Shown in pieces: positions 8,048-15,802 of a DNA stretch of 24,201 bases. How positions within the stretch are numbered: the first letter of the stretch is position 1; every line of letters begins with the position of its first letter. This DNA comes from a virus: positions 1 through 24,201 of IMG/VR virus record IMGVR_UViG_3300032516_005935; one strand, 5' to 3'. A model generated the notes under the pieces. It had not been told where the DNA came from, ran no database searches, and saw only the letters and a program-made list of their open reading frames with translations. A program made the translations under genes and the position numbers.

Positions 8048-8512
8048 GTGAATCTCGAAGCGGATTACTTGAAGGAGTGTTTGGAGCTTTCGCCGGTTGC
8101 CATTCAGGCAGAGTTTTGTCGAATGGCGTCGGATGTTGCCTTTTGGAATGAGGAGTATCGAAAAGTTTATCGAGCGTATTGGATTAAGAAAGTCGAGTTT
8201 GAGTGGTTCGAGAAACGCTTGAGTCTCGAGACAAGAACAATGCTTGAGACAGCCGAGTCAAAAGGCCGGGTCACCGAGGCATTGATCGAGTCGACAATGA
8301 AGGGGCAGTCTCAAGATTGGATCAAACTGCGCCTTGAATTGGTCGAGGCAGACTGCGAGCGAGTCAAGCTCATTGGAATTCTCGAGAGCCTGAGAGACAA
8401 AAAGGACATGCTCGTTTCACTGGGGGCGCACCTTCGAGAAGAGATGGCTGGCGATTCGATGTTGAAAACGCATATGAGAAATCAGCACGATTCAGATGTC
8501 GAGCGAGGTTAA
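8048..8512 (+). CDS. Helical phage protein, possible recombination accessory
   Basis: This 154-residue, almost wholly helical and charged protein starts at GTG 8048 with GGGGG upstream. The segments ESKGRVTEALIESTMK and DKKDMLVSLGAHLREEM match a pattern I associate with small phage proteins encoded next to SSB and recombinase genes; their function is not established. A mediator role like T4 UvsY would suit the position between polymerase and SSB, but that is only inference. It directly follows promoter-like box B. Confidence 0.7.
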   Translation: MNLEADYLKECLELSPVAIQAEFCRMASDVAFWNEEYRKVYRAYWIKKVEFEWFEKRLSLETRTMLETAESKGRVTEALIESTMKGQSQDWIKLRLELVEADCERVKLIGILESLRDKKDMLVSLGAHLREEMAGDSMLKTHMRNQHDSDVERG

Positions 8513-8513
8513 A

Positions 8514-8912
8514 ATGTCTTCTCCTGACGAGATGCAGGATTCGCGCGATTTGATGACGTCGATAGTGATGTTATTTAAATCCGCTGGCGATTTCGCCTAT
8601 AGCATTCCGAAAGGCGAGGCGTCAGAACTTTACATCGGCAAAGACCAAGGCGACCCGAGAATAAAAGTCGGTACGCCGCAAGCACAAGTTTTGTTATTTT
8701 CTGCTCTGAATTTTACGCTTCGCTATTTTGTGACCTTGGAGCACGACATGCCAGGCAGCACGCTCGAAGATTGCGTCAAAAAAATAGCGAGCGATATTTC
8801 AGTGGCGCTCAAAGATATAGAGATGTCGACTGCGGTTCGAGAAGAGAAGGTTGACCTGAAAGGAGATATGAAAAAGTGCATTGAACAGATACGTTCCGCA
8901 AAATTACACTGA
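8514..8912 (+). CDS. Hypothetical protein
   Basis: A 132-residue product. I chose ATG 8514, one base after the upstream stop, because GAGCGAGG (8501-8508) lies at the right distance; an in-frame ATG at 8496 would overlap the previous gene and has no clear SD. The protein has a mixed alpha/beta middle (ELYIGKDQGDPRIKVG, VLLFSALNFTLRYFV) and a charged C-terminus. I do not recognise it. It lies between two recombination-related genes in the same operon. Confidence 0.65.
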   Translation: MSSPDEMQDSRDLMTSIVMLFKSAGDFAYSIPKGEASELYIGKDQGDPRIKVGTPQAQVLLFSALNFTLRYFVTLEHDMPGSTLEDCVKKIASDISVALKDIEMSTAVREEKVDLKGDMKKCIEQIRSAKLH

Positions 8913-8960
8913 CCATAAACGATTCACGAATAGTAAATCTAATCTCGAGGGGAAAACACA

Positions 8961-9743
8961 ATGCCGAACATCGTAAAATATGGAAGCTTTGATGCGACCG
9001 AGGCCGAAAAACAATTGAAGGAATTCGATTCTGGTTCAACCTTTTTTAAGATTCCAGAGGGGCGAACGGTGGTGCGAGTTCTTCCGCCTAAAGCGGGGAA
9101 AAAAACTCCGATCAAACTCGTGAACCAGCATCGCATTGTGGTGGGCGATAAAGTCATCGTTTTTCTGTGCCCCGGCGCGGCAATTTGTCCGGCATGCGCG
9201 CAATGGGAAGTGCTTCGGAAAAGCCGAAGCGACGAAGAGCGAGAGTTTGCAAAGGAGACTTTTGCACCTCGACAGAGCGCATATACAAATGCGATTGACC
9301 GAGGCGACCCCGAGAAGGGGCCACGAGTTTGGAATTTCGGGAAGAACATTTTCTCGAGCATGATATCGATTCGGAACGACCCCGAGAGCGGCGGCGATTT
9401 CACGGACCCCGTGGACGGTTTCGATCTGATTGTGAAACGCAAGGGCATGACTCGCAATGACACCAAGTACACAATTCTTCCCGCGCGCAATCGAACGCCG
9501 CTTGGCGACATGACGTGGATTGATACGCAGGTTGACCTCGACGAGTTCATCCTCACCAAAACGATTGATGAGATCGAAGACCTCGTTGCCGAGGTTGAGA
9601 GTGGAGGCTTCGAGGCAAAGGAATCTAAAGCGCCCATGCGTCGCACAGAAAAAGAAGCGCACGCGTTGAAGGCGAAACCTCGGTCGAGAAATATTCAAGA
9701 GGACATTGCCGATGCAGACTATGAAGAAGACATTCCGCTGTAG
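8961..9743 (+). CDS. gp32-like single-stranded DNA-binding protein
   Basis: This 260-residue protein resembles T4 gp32-type SSBs. It has an OB-fold-like region (IPEGRTVVRVLPP at 32-43), a His-Cys3 zinc motif (H57, C70, C76, C79) in the same order as gp32, and the conserved WNFGKNIFSSM segment (124-134). The acidic C-terminal tail (DIADADYEEDIPL) is the kind that recruits other replication proteins. It would coat single strands at the fork and during recombination. AGGGG sits ahead of ATG 8961. It precedes the recA-like gene, separated by a structured leader. Confidence 0.85.
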   Translation: MPNIVKYGSFDATEAEKQLKEFDSGSTFFKIPEGRTVVRVLPPKAGKKTPIKLVNQHRIVVGDKVIVFLCPGAAICPACAQWEVLRKSRSDEEREFAKETFAPRQSAYTNAIDRGDPEKGPRVWNFGKNIFSSMISIRNDPESGGDFTDPVDGFDLIVKRKGMTRNDTKYTILPARNRTPLGDMTWIDTQVDLDEFILTKTIDEIEDLVAEVESGGFEAKESKAPMRRTEKEAHALKAKPRSRNIQEDIADADYEEDIPL

Positions 9744-9932
9744 GCGCGAATAGAACTCTGAGATCGATAGCGCTTTCCCCCATATCGTTCTATCGAACTC
9801 TTTGTGATAGTCGTGCCGAACCGCTGGGAGATGCTCGCGCACCAGAGCCCGAGCCATAGACGGGGCAAGTCATCAAGTTGGGCCGATGACTCCGTGTTGG
9901 TGCAATTCCAACCCCCAGCCAATTTTAGAAAA

Positions 9933-9973
9933 AGAGCGCTTGAGCTCGGATGGCCTGGGCGCTCTCCTCTTTT
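9933..9973 (+). terminator. Possible intrinsic terminator upstream of recA-like gene
   Basis: AGAGCGC (9933-9939) pairs with GCGCTCT (9959-9965), then CCTCTTTT follows. This looks like a moderate rho-independent terminator inside the leader. Its U-tract is reused by the next hairpin, which suggests read-through control rather than simple termination. Confidence 0.45.
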
Positions 9974-9996
9974 CTCATACAGAATGTGAAAAGAGG
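9966..9996 (+). promoter_or_regulatory. Anti-terminator-like hairpin before recA-like gene
   Basis: CCTCTTTTC (9966-9974) pairs perfectly with GAAAAGAGG (9988-9996), and CAT/ATG extends it inside. It occupies the U-tract of the preceding terminator-like hairpin, and it ends 13 bases before the SD (GGAG, 10010-10013). The two helices share bases only at the tract, so folding order could set expression. Confidence 0.45.
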
Positions 9997-10018
9997 TTTA
10001 TCTCGCAACGGAGAAAAA

Positions 10019-11068
10019 ATGGCGAAGAAAAAGAAGATGGAAGACTTACAGAAAATGATCATCGCCGCAATTAGAAAACAGTTTGGCAGTGATAGCGCGG
10101 GCGTGTTGGGCGAGGGCGGTCAGAGCGATGTTGTCGAGGTTCTCTCGACAGGAATCGATGTGATTGATCAATACGTGCTCGGATGCAAAGGCTTGCCTGT
10201 CGGGCGCATCGTCGAGCTCTATAGCGAAGAGGCAGGTGGGAAAACGAGTTTCACTTGGAGTTGCATCAAGGGCGCTCTCGAACAGAACGCAATTGTTTTT
10301 TTATGCGAGACAGAGAACGCTTTGAATCTCGAACGCGCGAGTGTTTTCGGCGTTGATTTGAAACGTGTGATTCTGCTTGAGCCCGACCACATGGAAGACG
10401 CGATTGAAAAAATGGCGTTCACACTTGAGCAGCTACCGGGCAATGTGCCCACGCTCGGGGTTTGGGATAGCATTGCCTCATGCGCTACCAAAGCTGAGGT
10501 TTTGAAGGGACTACAGGGCAAAGCTATTTGGGACAGCAGAGCGAAAATATTGAGTCAGGCATGCAGAGTTTTATCGAAGCTCGCCATCGAGAAGAAGTGT
10601 AGTTTACTATTTGTTAATCAGACTCGGCAGAAAATCGGCGTTATGTTTGGCGACTCATCGACGACACCGGGCGGCAAAGCCGTGAAGTTTGCGGCATCGA
10701 TTCGACTTCAGCTTTACCCAGGTAAGCACGTCGAGAATAAACATGAAGAGAAAATCGCAAAGTCTATCACTTTCTTGGCAACCAAGAATCGAATGGCGTC
10801 ACCCTATCGAAAAGCGGTAGTACGTCTGAACTTCGCGACTGGTTGGGATAACGCTTGGTCGACACTCGAGAGAGCAAAGTTATTGGGGCTCGTGAAGCCG
10901 GCGGCCGTTCGAGGATTGAGAGGCGAAGCGTTGAAGCCTTTTGCCGAAGAAGCAAAAATAAAACTCGACGCTTGCGGTTGGTGTCGTGCAGAGAGTGAAC
11001 CGGCAATCGATACGGAAGAGTCTGAGAATGAAGAGACGAAGAACGAAGAGACGGAGGTTACAGAATGA
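10019..11068 (+). CDS. RecA/UvsX-like recombinase
   Basis: This 349-residue protein is close to bacterial RecA in length (about 350). Walker A is EEAGGKTS (70-77), the catalytic-glutamate region ETENAL (97-102), Walker B TLGVWDS (D150). The L2 DNA-binding loop NQTRQKIGVMFGDSSTTPGG (200-219) is followed by AVKFAASIRL, matching the RecA signature. The acidic C-terminal tail (ESENEETKNEETEVTE) is also RecA-like. It would form filaments on SSB-coated DNA and drive strand exchange. I chose ATG 10019, with GGAG five bases upstream; the longer frame from 9950 runs through the leader hairpins. Its stop overlaps the nuclease start (ATGA). Confidence 0.92.
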   Translation: MAKKKKMEDLQKMIIAAIRKQFGSDSAGVLGEGGQSDVVEVLSTGIDVIDQYVLGCKGLPVGRIVELYSEEAGGKTSFTWSCIKGALEQNAIVFLCETENALNLERASVFGVDLKRVILLEPDHMEDAIEKMAFTLEQLPGNVPTLGVWDSIASCATKAEVLKGLQGKAIWDSRAKILSQACRVLSKLAIEKKCSLLFVNQTRQKIGVMFGDSSTTPGGKAVKFAASIRLQLYPGKHVENKHEEKIAKSITFLATKNRMASPYRKAVVRLNFATGWDNAWSTLERAKLLGLVKPAAVRGLRGEALKPFAEEAKIKLDACGWCRAESEPAIDTEESENEETKNEETEVTE

Positions 11069-12210
11069 AGATTGCTTTCTTCTCGGATGTTCATATCGCC
11101 AACCATAAAACCCTAAACGATATTCCCTTTTTCAAGGACGCCGGAGTCTCGGGAATCAACGTTCGCTGTGCGGTTGCCTGCGGTGTTTTAGAGCGTGCCT
11201 TGAAGGCCGCCGATGACGCGCGGTGCTCAGAGGTTTTTATCGAGGGGGATTTGTTCGATGGCGCACGCCCCGAGCCGCCTGTCCTTGCGCACGTCATGCG
11301 AATTCTAGAGTCATACAAAAACCTCACAATAAATATCTTACTCGGCAATCATGAGCAGGTTGTTCTCGATACAGGCAATCACGCTCTTGGTCCGTTGGCA
11401 TTTGTGAAAAACGTTCGCATTGTCACCACGTGTTCTAGTACTCGGATGGCCGGCTGCGATGTGTGGCATATCCCCTTCAGATCTGCGGCTTCTTTCGAGG
11501 CATCTTTGGCGGGATTATTCACTAGTGGTGCAGCTAAGGAAAAGTCGTTTAGAATTTTAGGCTGTCATTTAGGGATCTGGGATTCTGCTACGCCAGCATG
11601 GGGGCAGGCGGGAACCGATTCGATATCAATCGAGCGCCTCTTGACGCTCTGTAAAGAGTATCAAATTGACGCGGTGATGGCGGGGCATTGGCATCGGCAC
11701 GTCGAGTGGCAACCGTTCAATGGAATTCACATTGTGCAATTGGGCTGTCTCTGCCCGACCGATTGGCGAGATGCGTTCGACGATGCGGTTGGGAAAGTGA
11801 CAATCGTTGAAGGAATAAAAAACAAGCAGCTAAAAACAGAGACCATTGAGATAGCAGGTCCGCGATTTGTTTCGTGCGAGAAACCCGACGCCTCGGAATT
11901 GAAACGCTTTCGCGGGTTGAGTGAGGAAGGGAATTTTGTTTTCGCGCGCATGAGAAGCACAGACGAGGTCGGAATGCAGGCAGCATCAGAGTGGCTCGGC
12001 AAACAGAAAGAAGAGAAGGCGATTCTTGGCTATGAGGTGCTTCCCGATGATCAAACGAATAAGATTCAGGCTCGCACCGCTGCGACTTTGGCTCGTTGTG
12101 AAACTGGATTGGCGGAGTCTCTCGCGGCATTTGTGAAAAATATGCCGATAGAGGAGGGAGTGAATCGCGATAAGGTGCTCGCTCTCTCGAAAAAATATTT
12201 GAGGTTGTGA
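11065..12210 (+). CDS. SbcD/Mre11/gp47-like nuclease subunit
   Basis: This 381-residue protein belongs to the calcineurin-type metallophosphoesterases and shows all the metal-binding motifs: DVH (D8, H10), GDLFD (D62), GNHE (N95, H96), GCHLG (H168) and GHWH (H208, H210). With the Rad50-like protein encoded just downstream it would form a nuclease complex that trims DNA ends for recombination, as gp46/gp47 do in T4. Residues past 270 form the capping region. It starts within an ATGA overlap with the recA-like gene and is preceded by GGAGG. Confidence 0.9.
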   Translation: MKIAFFSDVHIANHKTLNDIPFFKDAGVSGINVRCAVACGVLERALKAADDARCSEVFIEGDLFDGARPEPPVLAHVMRILESYKNLTINILLGNHEQVVLDTGNHALGPLAFVKNVRIVTTCSSTRMAGCDVWHIPFRSAASFEASLAGLFTSGAAKEKSFRILGCHLGIWDSATPAWGQAGTDSISIERLLTLCKEYQIDAVMAGHWHRHVEWQPFNGIHIVQLGCLCPTDWRDAFDDAVGKVTIVEGIKNKQLKTETIEIAGPRFVSCEKPDASELKRFRGLSEEGNFVFARMRSTDEVGMQAASEWLGKQKEEKAILGYEVLPDDQTNKIQARTAATLARCETGLAESLAAFVKNMPIEEGVNRDKVLALSKKYLRL

Positions 12211-12217
12211 GGGTGAG

Positions 12218-12451
12218 ATGCCTTTTCATTTTGTGAAATGTAACAAGTGCGGGCTCGTTGCTGTTTGCCTTCAGAATATCGTGGGAGAACGGCATCGAGT
12301 GGAAGCGTGTTTTGAGATAGACGAATCGCAAAAGCGATTAGTGCAATCGGAAAAAGTTGTATGGCTTCAACCTTGTGGTACCTGGTTAAGGATCGACAAT
12401 GCAGATTCAAAAAGTAGTGCTCAAGAATTTCATGAAGCACAGAGAGAGTGA
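12218..12451 (+). CDS. Small Cys-pair protein between sbcD- and sbcC-like genes
   Basis: A 77-residue product starting 8 bases after the nuclease stop, with GAGGGTGAG as SD. It begins FVKCNKCG, a CxxC pair, and has one later Cys (QPCGTW), so a zinc knuckle is possible but incomplete. It overlaps the next gene by 53 bases, unusually long for this window. I do not recognise it. Its place inside the nuclease operon suggests an accessory role or a translational coupling element. Confidence 0.5.
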   Translation: MPFHFVKCNKCGLVAVCLQNIVGERHRVEACFEIDESQKRLVQSEKVVWLQPCGTWLRIDNADSKSSAQEFHEAQRE

Positions 12452-14069
12452 AGTCACACTACCAGAGAAAGGAATTGTTCTTGTTACGGGTCCGAATGGC
12501 TCGGGCAAGTCGAGTCTCGTCGAGGCGGTGTCGGTCGGGCTTTGGGGGAAGACTCTTCGAGGCACAACGCCATGGACCCCCGAGGACGGCGAAGTCAAGG
12601 TATTCACCAATACTGTGGCCGCAATTCGTGGGAAGCTTGGCGCAAAGATAAACTTGCTTTGGTATGACACACGCAGTGAAAACGCTAAAGAGATCAACTT
12701 CGCCTCGACAACTAAGGCACAAGAGGCACTCGAGTTAGAGGTAGGCTCTCATTGGGTTTGGCAAAGAACGCACGTCTTGAGCGCCACCGATATCGCGTGC
12801 TTCACGCAGTCGACCGACGCCGAGCGGAAGCGATTGCTCGAGGCGTTCATCGGAATAGAAAAGTTTGATGCGGCTCTCGAGGAGTGTCGAGGAGATTTGC
12901 GAAACACAGAGGTCTCAATTCACAAAGCCGAGAACGGTCTCGTGATGGGTACGGCAAGAAAAGAGTCTGCCCAAAAGTTATTGGCTCTCTCAGAGGACGT
13001 GCTGAAGTCGTTTGAGAAGACGTTTGAGATTGAAGATCTGACAGAGTTAAACGCGCGGCTCATTCGACTAACACAGGCAGAGCGAGTCAATGCCGAGTTG
13101 ATATCAAAATTGAGAGCGGAGCGGAAAGAGATCGATGAGAACGTGGCGCTCGCCGAGCTCGAGCTCAAGAGCACCATGAAATGTTTTGACGTGCACCTCA
13201 ACACCACCGTTTGCCCGACGTGTGATCAAAAGATACCGCCCCAATCTCGGGCGAAGGCTCAAGCAGAGGTCGAATCAAAACGGATTGAAGTACAGAAAGC
13301 GAAGGCCGCAACCGCCGCCAGTGTCATCGAGAACGAAGAGCAGCGGCACGAGTTCGAGTCAGAGTCGAAGGACATCAAAGAAGCGCTACAAGAAATCAGA
13401 GAACGAATCTCGAAAGCGAAATCTCTCACAGAAGAAAAAGTTCGATACGACTCACAGAGAGCGGGCGCATTGGAGCGCAAAGAGAAAGCGGCAATAGACG
13501 AGAAGGCGGCAATCGAGTTCGAGAAAAAATGGGCTGATATTTTACAGGCTGTGACAGTTGATTTCAAAGAGCTCGGCGTTACGGAAAAGGTGCTCGGCAC
13601 AAAAGGCGTTCGCGCGCATGTGCTCGGGGCGACGCTGAACGCCATCTCGGAAATGTCGAATACGTGGTTGCAGCGTATCGCCGGCGAGGGGTTGCGCTTG
13701 CGTTTGTCGCCCTATCAGGAAAAGAAATCGGGCGGCGTGACCGATTCAATCAGTCTCGAGATCGAGGGAGCCGGCGGCGGGTATGGTTACAAGGCGGCGA
13801 GCGCGGGGGAGCGACGTCGAATCGATGTGGCGTTACTCTTTGCTCTCTCTGAGATCTCGAGTGCGGCGCACGGAACAATGGCGGGAACGCTGTTCGTCGA
13901 CGAGTGCTTCGACGGTCTCGATTCGGTCGGCGTTCCGAGGGTGGTTGAGGCGGTTCGAGAACTCGCCAATCGTCGCGCGGTCGTGGTGATTTCGCATGAC
14001 GAAGATTTAAAAGACTTGCTTGATCCAGCGTTACATTTAAAAATCGAAGATGGAAAACTAATGAGTTGA
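12399..14069 (+). CDS. SbcC/Rad50/gp46-like ATPase subunit
   Basis: This 556-residue SMC-like protein has Walker A GPNGSGKSS (31-39), coiled-coil arms around residues 170-265 and 280-380, and a zinc-hook pair CPTC (C272, C275) between them. The ABC signature is ASAGERRR (467-474), Walker B LFVDECFDGLD (498-508) and the switch histidine H533 in VISHDEDL. It is half the length of bacterial SbcC but matches T4 gp46 (about 560), so the short arms are normal for phages. It works with the upstream nuclease in end processing. Its own start lies inside the upstream small ORF. Confidence 0.92.
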   Translation: MQIQKVVLKNFMKHRESEVTLPEKGIVLVTGPNGSGKSSLVEAVSVGLWGKTLRGTTPWTPEDGEVKVFTNTVAAIRGKLGAKINLLWYDTRSENAKEINFASTTKAQEALELEVGSHWVWQRTHVLSATDIACFTQSTDAERKRLLEAFIGIEKFDAALEECRGDLRNTEVSIHKAENGLVMGTARKESAQKLLALSEDVLKSFEKTFEIEDLTELNARLIRLTQAERVNAELISKLRAERKEIDENVALAELELKSTMKCFDVHLNTTVCPTCDQKIPPQSRAKAQAEVESKRIEVQKAKAATAASVIENEEQRHEFESESKDIKEALQEIRERISKAKSLTEEKVRYDSQRAGALERKEKAAIDEKAAIEFEKKWADILQAVTVDFKELGVTEKVLGTKGVRAHVLGATLNAISEMSNTWLQRIAGEGLRLRLSPYQEKKSGGVTDSISLEIEGAGGGYGYKAASAGERRRIDVALLFALSEISSAAHGTMAGTLFVDECFDGLDSVGVPRVVEAVRELANRRAVVVISHDEDLKDLLDPALHLKIEDGKLMS

Positions 14070-14080
14070 TGGGGGATAAA

Positions 14081-14674
14081 ATGAGTTTGCGAATAGAAGG
14101 CTTGCCCATTGATGCGTTGCAAGACGCTCTTAAAAATCCAAAATTGCACAGCGATCAAATTGAAAACAGCATCGGTCGTTTTGGTTATGTTGAGCCGATT
14201 GTTTTAGATGAGCGAACGAATCGAATTGTAGCGGGGCACGGGCGAAAAGCCGCGCTGTTAAAATTGAAATCATCGGGAGGAACGCCACCCGCTGGTGTTG
14301 TCGTCAATGAAAATGGCGATTGGATCATCCCGGTTATTCGTGGCTGGTGGAGTAAGAATGACAAAGAGGCTGAAGCGTATTTGATTGCAAGCAATCGATT
14401 GGTTGAGCTCGGCGGTTGGGATGAAAAAGAACTTGCTTCGATGATGAGTGGTTTGCAAAGCGAAGATTTGTTGAGTGGCGTTGGCTACACGTCGAGTGAA
14501 GTCACTCACCTCTTGAGCGAAATAGAGCGTCAAAACTCGTTTGAAGGAATGTCAGAGCCTATTTTGAATTCTGTTTGGCAAATTGTTATTGATTGCTCTG
14601 ATGAGCCGGAACAAGAAAAATATTTGAATGAGTTTATCTCAAGGGGTTTGAAATGCCGCGCGCTCATATTGTAG
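14081..14674 (+). CDS. ParB-like (ParB/Srx fold) protein
   Basis: A 197-residue protein with the ParB N-terminal pattern: NPKLHSDQIENSIGRFGYVEPI then the GHGR box (AGHGRKAALL, 51-60). The C-terminal segment (EPEQEKYLNEFISRGLKCR) is like the ending of many phage ParB-like proteins often encoded beside DNA-modifying enzymes. No helix-turn-helix centromere-binding domain is visible, so plasmid partition is unlikely. A nuclease, nucleotidase or DNA-modification helper role is more likely. ATG 14081 has GGGGGA upstream. It overlaps the next gene by 22 bases. It looks more A/T-rich than the neighbours. Confidence 0.75.
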   Translation: MSLRIEGLPIDALQDALKNPKLHSDQIENSIGRFGYVEPIVLDERTNRIVAGHGRKAALLKLKSSGGTPPAGVVVNENGDWIIPVIRGWWSKNDKEAEAYLIASNRLVELGGWDEKELASMMSGLQSEDLLSGVGYTSSEVTHLLSEIERQNSFEGMSEPILNSVWQIVIDCSDEPEQEKYLNEFISRGLKCRALIL

Positions 14675-15777
14675 TCAGTTCTCCGATTGTTGTTACGTCA
14701 AAAGTTTTGCAATTGCGTGGCATATTTGATGTTCCTCCGAGCGAAAATGTTTCTTCAGAATGGGATGTTGATCTTCCACTCGACGAACGAACTTGGAATG
14801 TTGGTTTAATAGTGGGCCCAAGTGGCGCAGGCAAGACGACCATTGCACGTGAGTTATTCGCTGATGCGTTGATGAAGCCGTTTGAATGGGACAAAAACAA
14901 AGCGATTGTTGATTGTTTTGATAGTGAGTCGATTAAAGATGTCATTGAGCTTTTATCTTCAGTCGGTTTTTCTTCACCGCCTTCATGGCTGAAACCTTTT
15001 CACGTGCTGTCAAACGGAGAGCAATTCAGAGTTAATATTGCAAGAGCTCTTTCAGAAAATAAACAGTTGACAGTCGTCGATGAGTTCACGTCCGTTGTTG
15101 ATCGCACTGTCGCACAGATTGGCAGCGCCGCCATTGCGCGAACCGTGCGAAAGAGAAATCAACAGTTCATCGCGGCTACATGTCATTACGACGTGATCGA
15201 CTGGCTTCAACCGGATTGGGCATTCGAGCCGCATATAGGGAAGTTTTACTGGAGGGACCTTCAACGAAGACCAGCAATCAGTCTTGACATTAAGCGAGTC
15301 TCTCGTGAAGCGTGGGAAATATTCGCATCGCATCATTATTTGAGTCGTACGTTGACGAGATCTTCGAGGTGCTTTGTTGCGTTTTGGAATAATATGCCTG
15401 TTGCGTTTACGGCTGTGATTTATTTGCCGCACGCGACATTGAAAAACAGTTGGCGAGAGCATCGCACTGTTTGTCTTCCTGATTTTCAGGGCGTTGGTAT
15501 AGGCAACGCAATGAGCGACGCAATTGGTTCGCTGATACGCGGCCTTGAAGGGCGTTATTATTCTAGAACTTCTGCGCCGGGAATGATTGTCTCAAGAAGA
15601 AGAAGCAAGAATTGGAAGACAACCATCATTGGGCCTTGCTCTTTGCAGAGATCGGGGTCGACGAAAGTTGGGCAGGATTGGACGGCGGATCTTGTCAGAC
15701 AAACGGTTGGATTTGAATATGTAGGATCAAAGATGGATTCAAAACTTGCGTGGTCACTTTGGAATGAGAAAGTGTAG
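14653..15777 (+). CDS. ABC-ATPase fused to a GNAT acetyltransferase-like domain
   Basis: This 374-residue soluble fusion has an ABC ATPase half with Walker A GPSGAGKTT (55-63), signature LSNGEQFR (119-126), Walker B LTVVDEFTS (139-147) and H178. The second half is GNAT-like, with HHYLSR (227-232), REHRTVCLPDFQGVGIG (268-284; Q279-G-V-G-I-G is the acyl-CoA loop) and TSAPGMIVSRRRS. I recall similar fusions in phages and bacteria, often beside ParB-like genes; their substrate is not established. There are no membrane segments, so it is not a transporter. DNA modification or anti-restriction is the leading guess. AAGGGG precedes ATG 14653, within the ParB-like gene. Confidence 0.8.
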   Translation: MPRAHIVVSSPIVVTSKVLQLRGIFDVPPSENVSSEWDVDLPLDERTWNVGLIVGPSGAGKTTIARELFADALMKPFEWDKNKAIVDCFDSESIKDVIELLSSVGFSSPPSWLKPFHVLSNGEQFRVNIARALSENKQLTVVDEFTSVVDRTVAQIGSAAIARTVRKRNQQFIAATCHYDVIDWLQPDWAFEPHIGKFYWRDLQRRPAISLDIKRVSREAWEIFASHHYLSRTLTRSSRCFVAFWNNMPVAFTAVIYLPHATLKNSWREHRTVCLPDFQGVGIGNAMSDAIGSLIRGLEGRYYSRTSAPGMIVSRRRSKNWKTTIIGPCSLQRSGSTKVGQDWTADLVRQTVGFEYVGSKMDSKLAWSLWNEKV

Positions 15778-15802
15778 ACTTGATTTGAGAGCGAGGCAGC
15801 GA

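Larger units (their letters stand above)
9744..10018 (+). ncRNA. Structured leader RNA between SSB and recA-like genes
   Basis: This 275-base gap has no convincing ORF but several strong helices: TCGATAG/CTATCGA (about 9764-9796); a four-arm arrangement from 9823 to 9919 closed by GCTGGG/CCCAGC, with GCTC/GAGC, AGTCATC/GATGACT (9868-9874 with 9885-9891) and a tRNA T-arm-like hairpin GTTGG-TGCAATT-CCAAC (9896-9912); then two hairpins at 9933-9996. It resembles a class II tRNA outline, but the anticodon arm does not pair and there is no U33, so it is not a working tRNA. It could be a cis-acting leader or a separate small RNA. Confidence 0.4.

Noticed and set aside
8939-9857. Long minus-strand ORFs of 235 and 273 codons opposite the SSB gene.
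   Set aside because: They mirror the codon bias of a clear + strand gene, have no recognisable motifs or SD, and cover its conserved zinc domain; treated as shadows.
9823-9920. A tRNA gene (class II outline, T-arm-like hairpin, closing stem).
   Set aside because: The anticodon stem has at least two mismatches, there is no U33, three bases separate acceptor and D arms, the D-loop lacks GG, and the T-loop reads TGC instead of TTC. Kept only as part of a structured leader.
9890-9925. Cobalamin riboswitch-like GGTGCAATTCC segment.
   Set aside because: The upstream GGGAA and downstream CCGCNACTG elements are missing, so only a short resemblance remains.
11717-12440. Minus-strand ORFs of 204 and 124 codons across the sbcD-like 3' end.
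   Set aside because: Low-complexity Arg/Ser/Pro-rich translations opposite genes with clear motifs; no start signals.
14081-14674. ParB-like gene as a plasmid partition system.
   Set aside because: No ParA-type partner, no helix-turn-helix centromere-binding domain and no parS-like repeats nearby; the next gene is an ABC/GNAT fusion.
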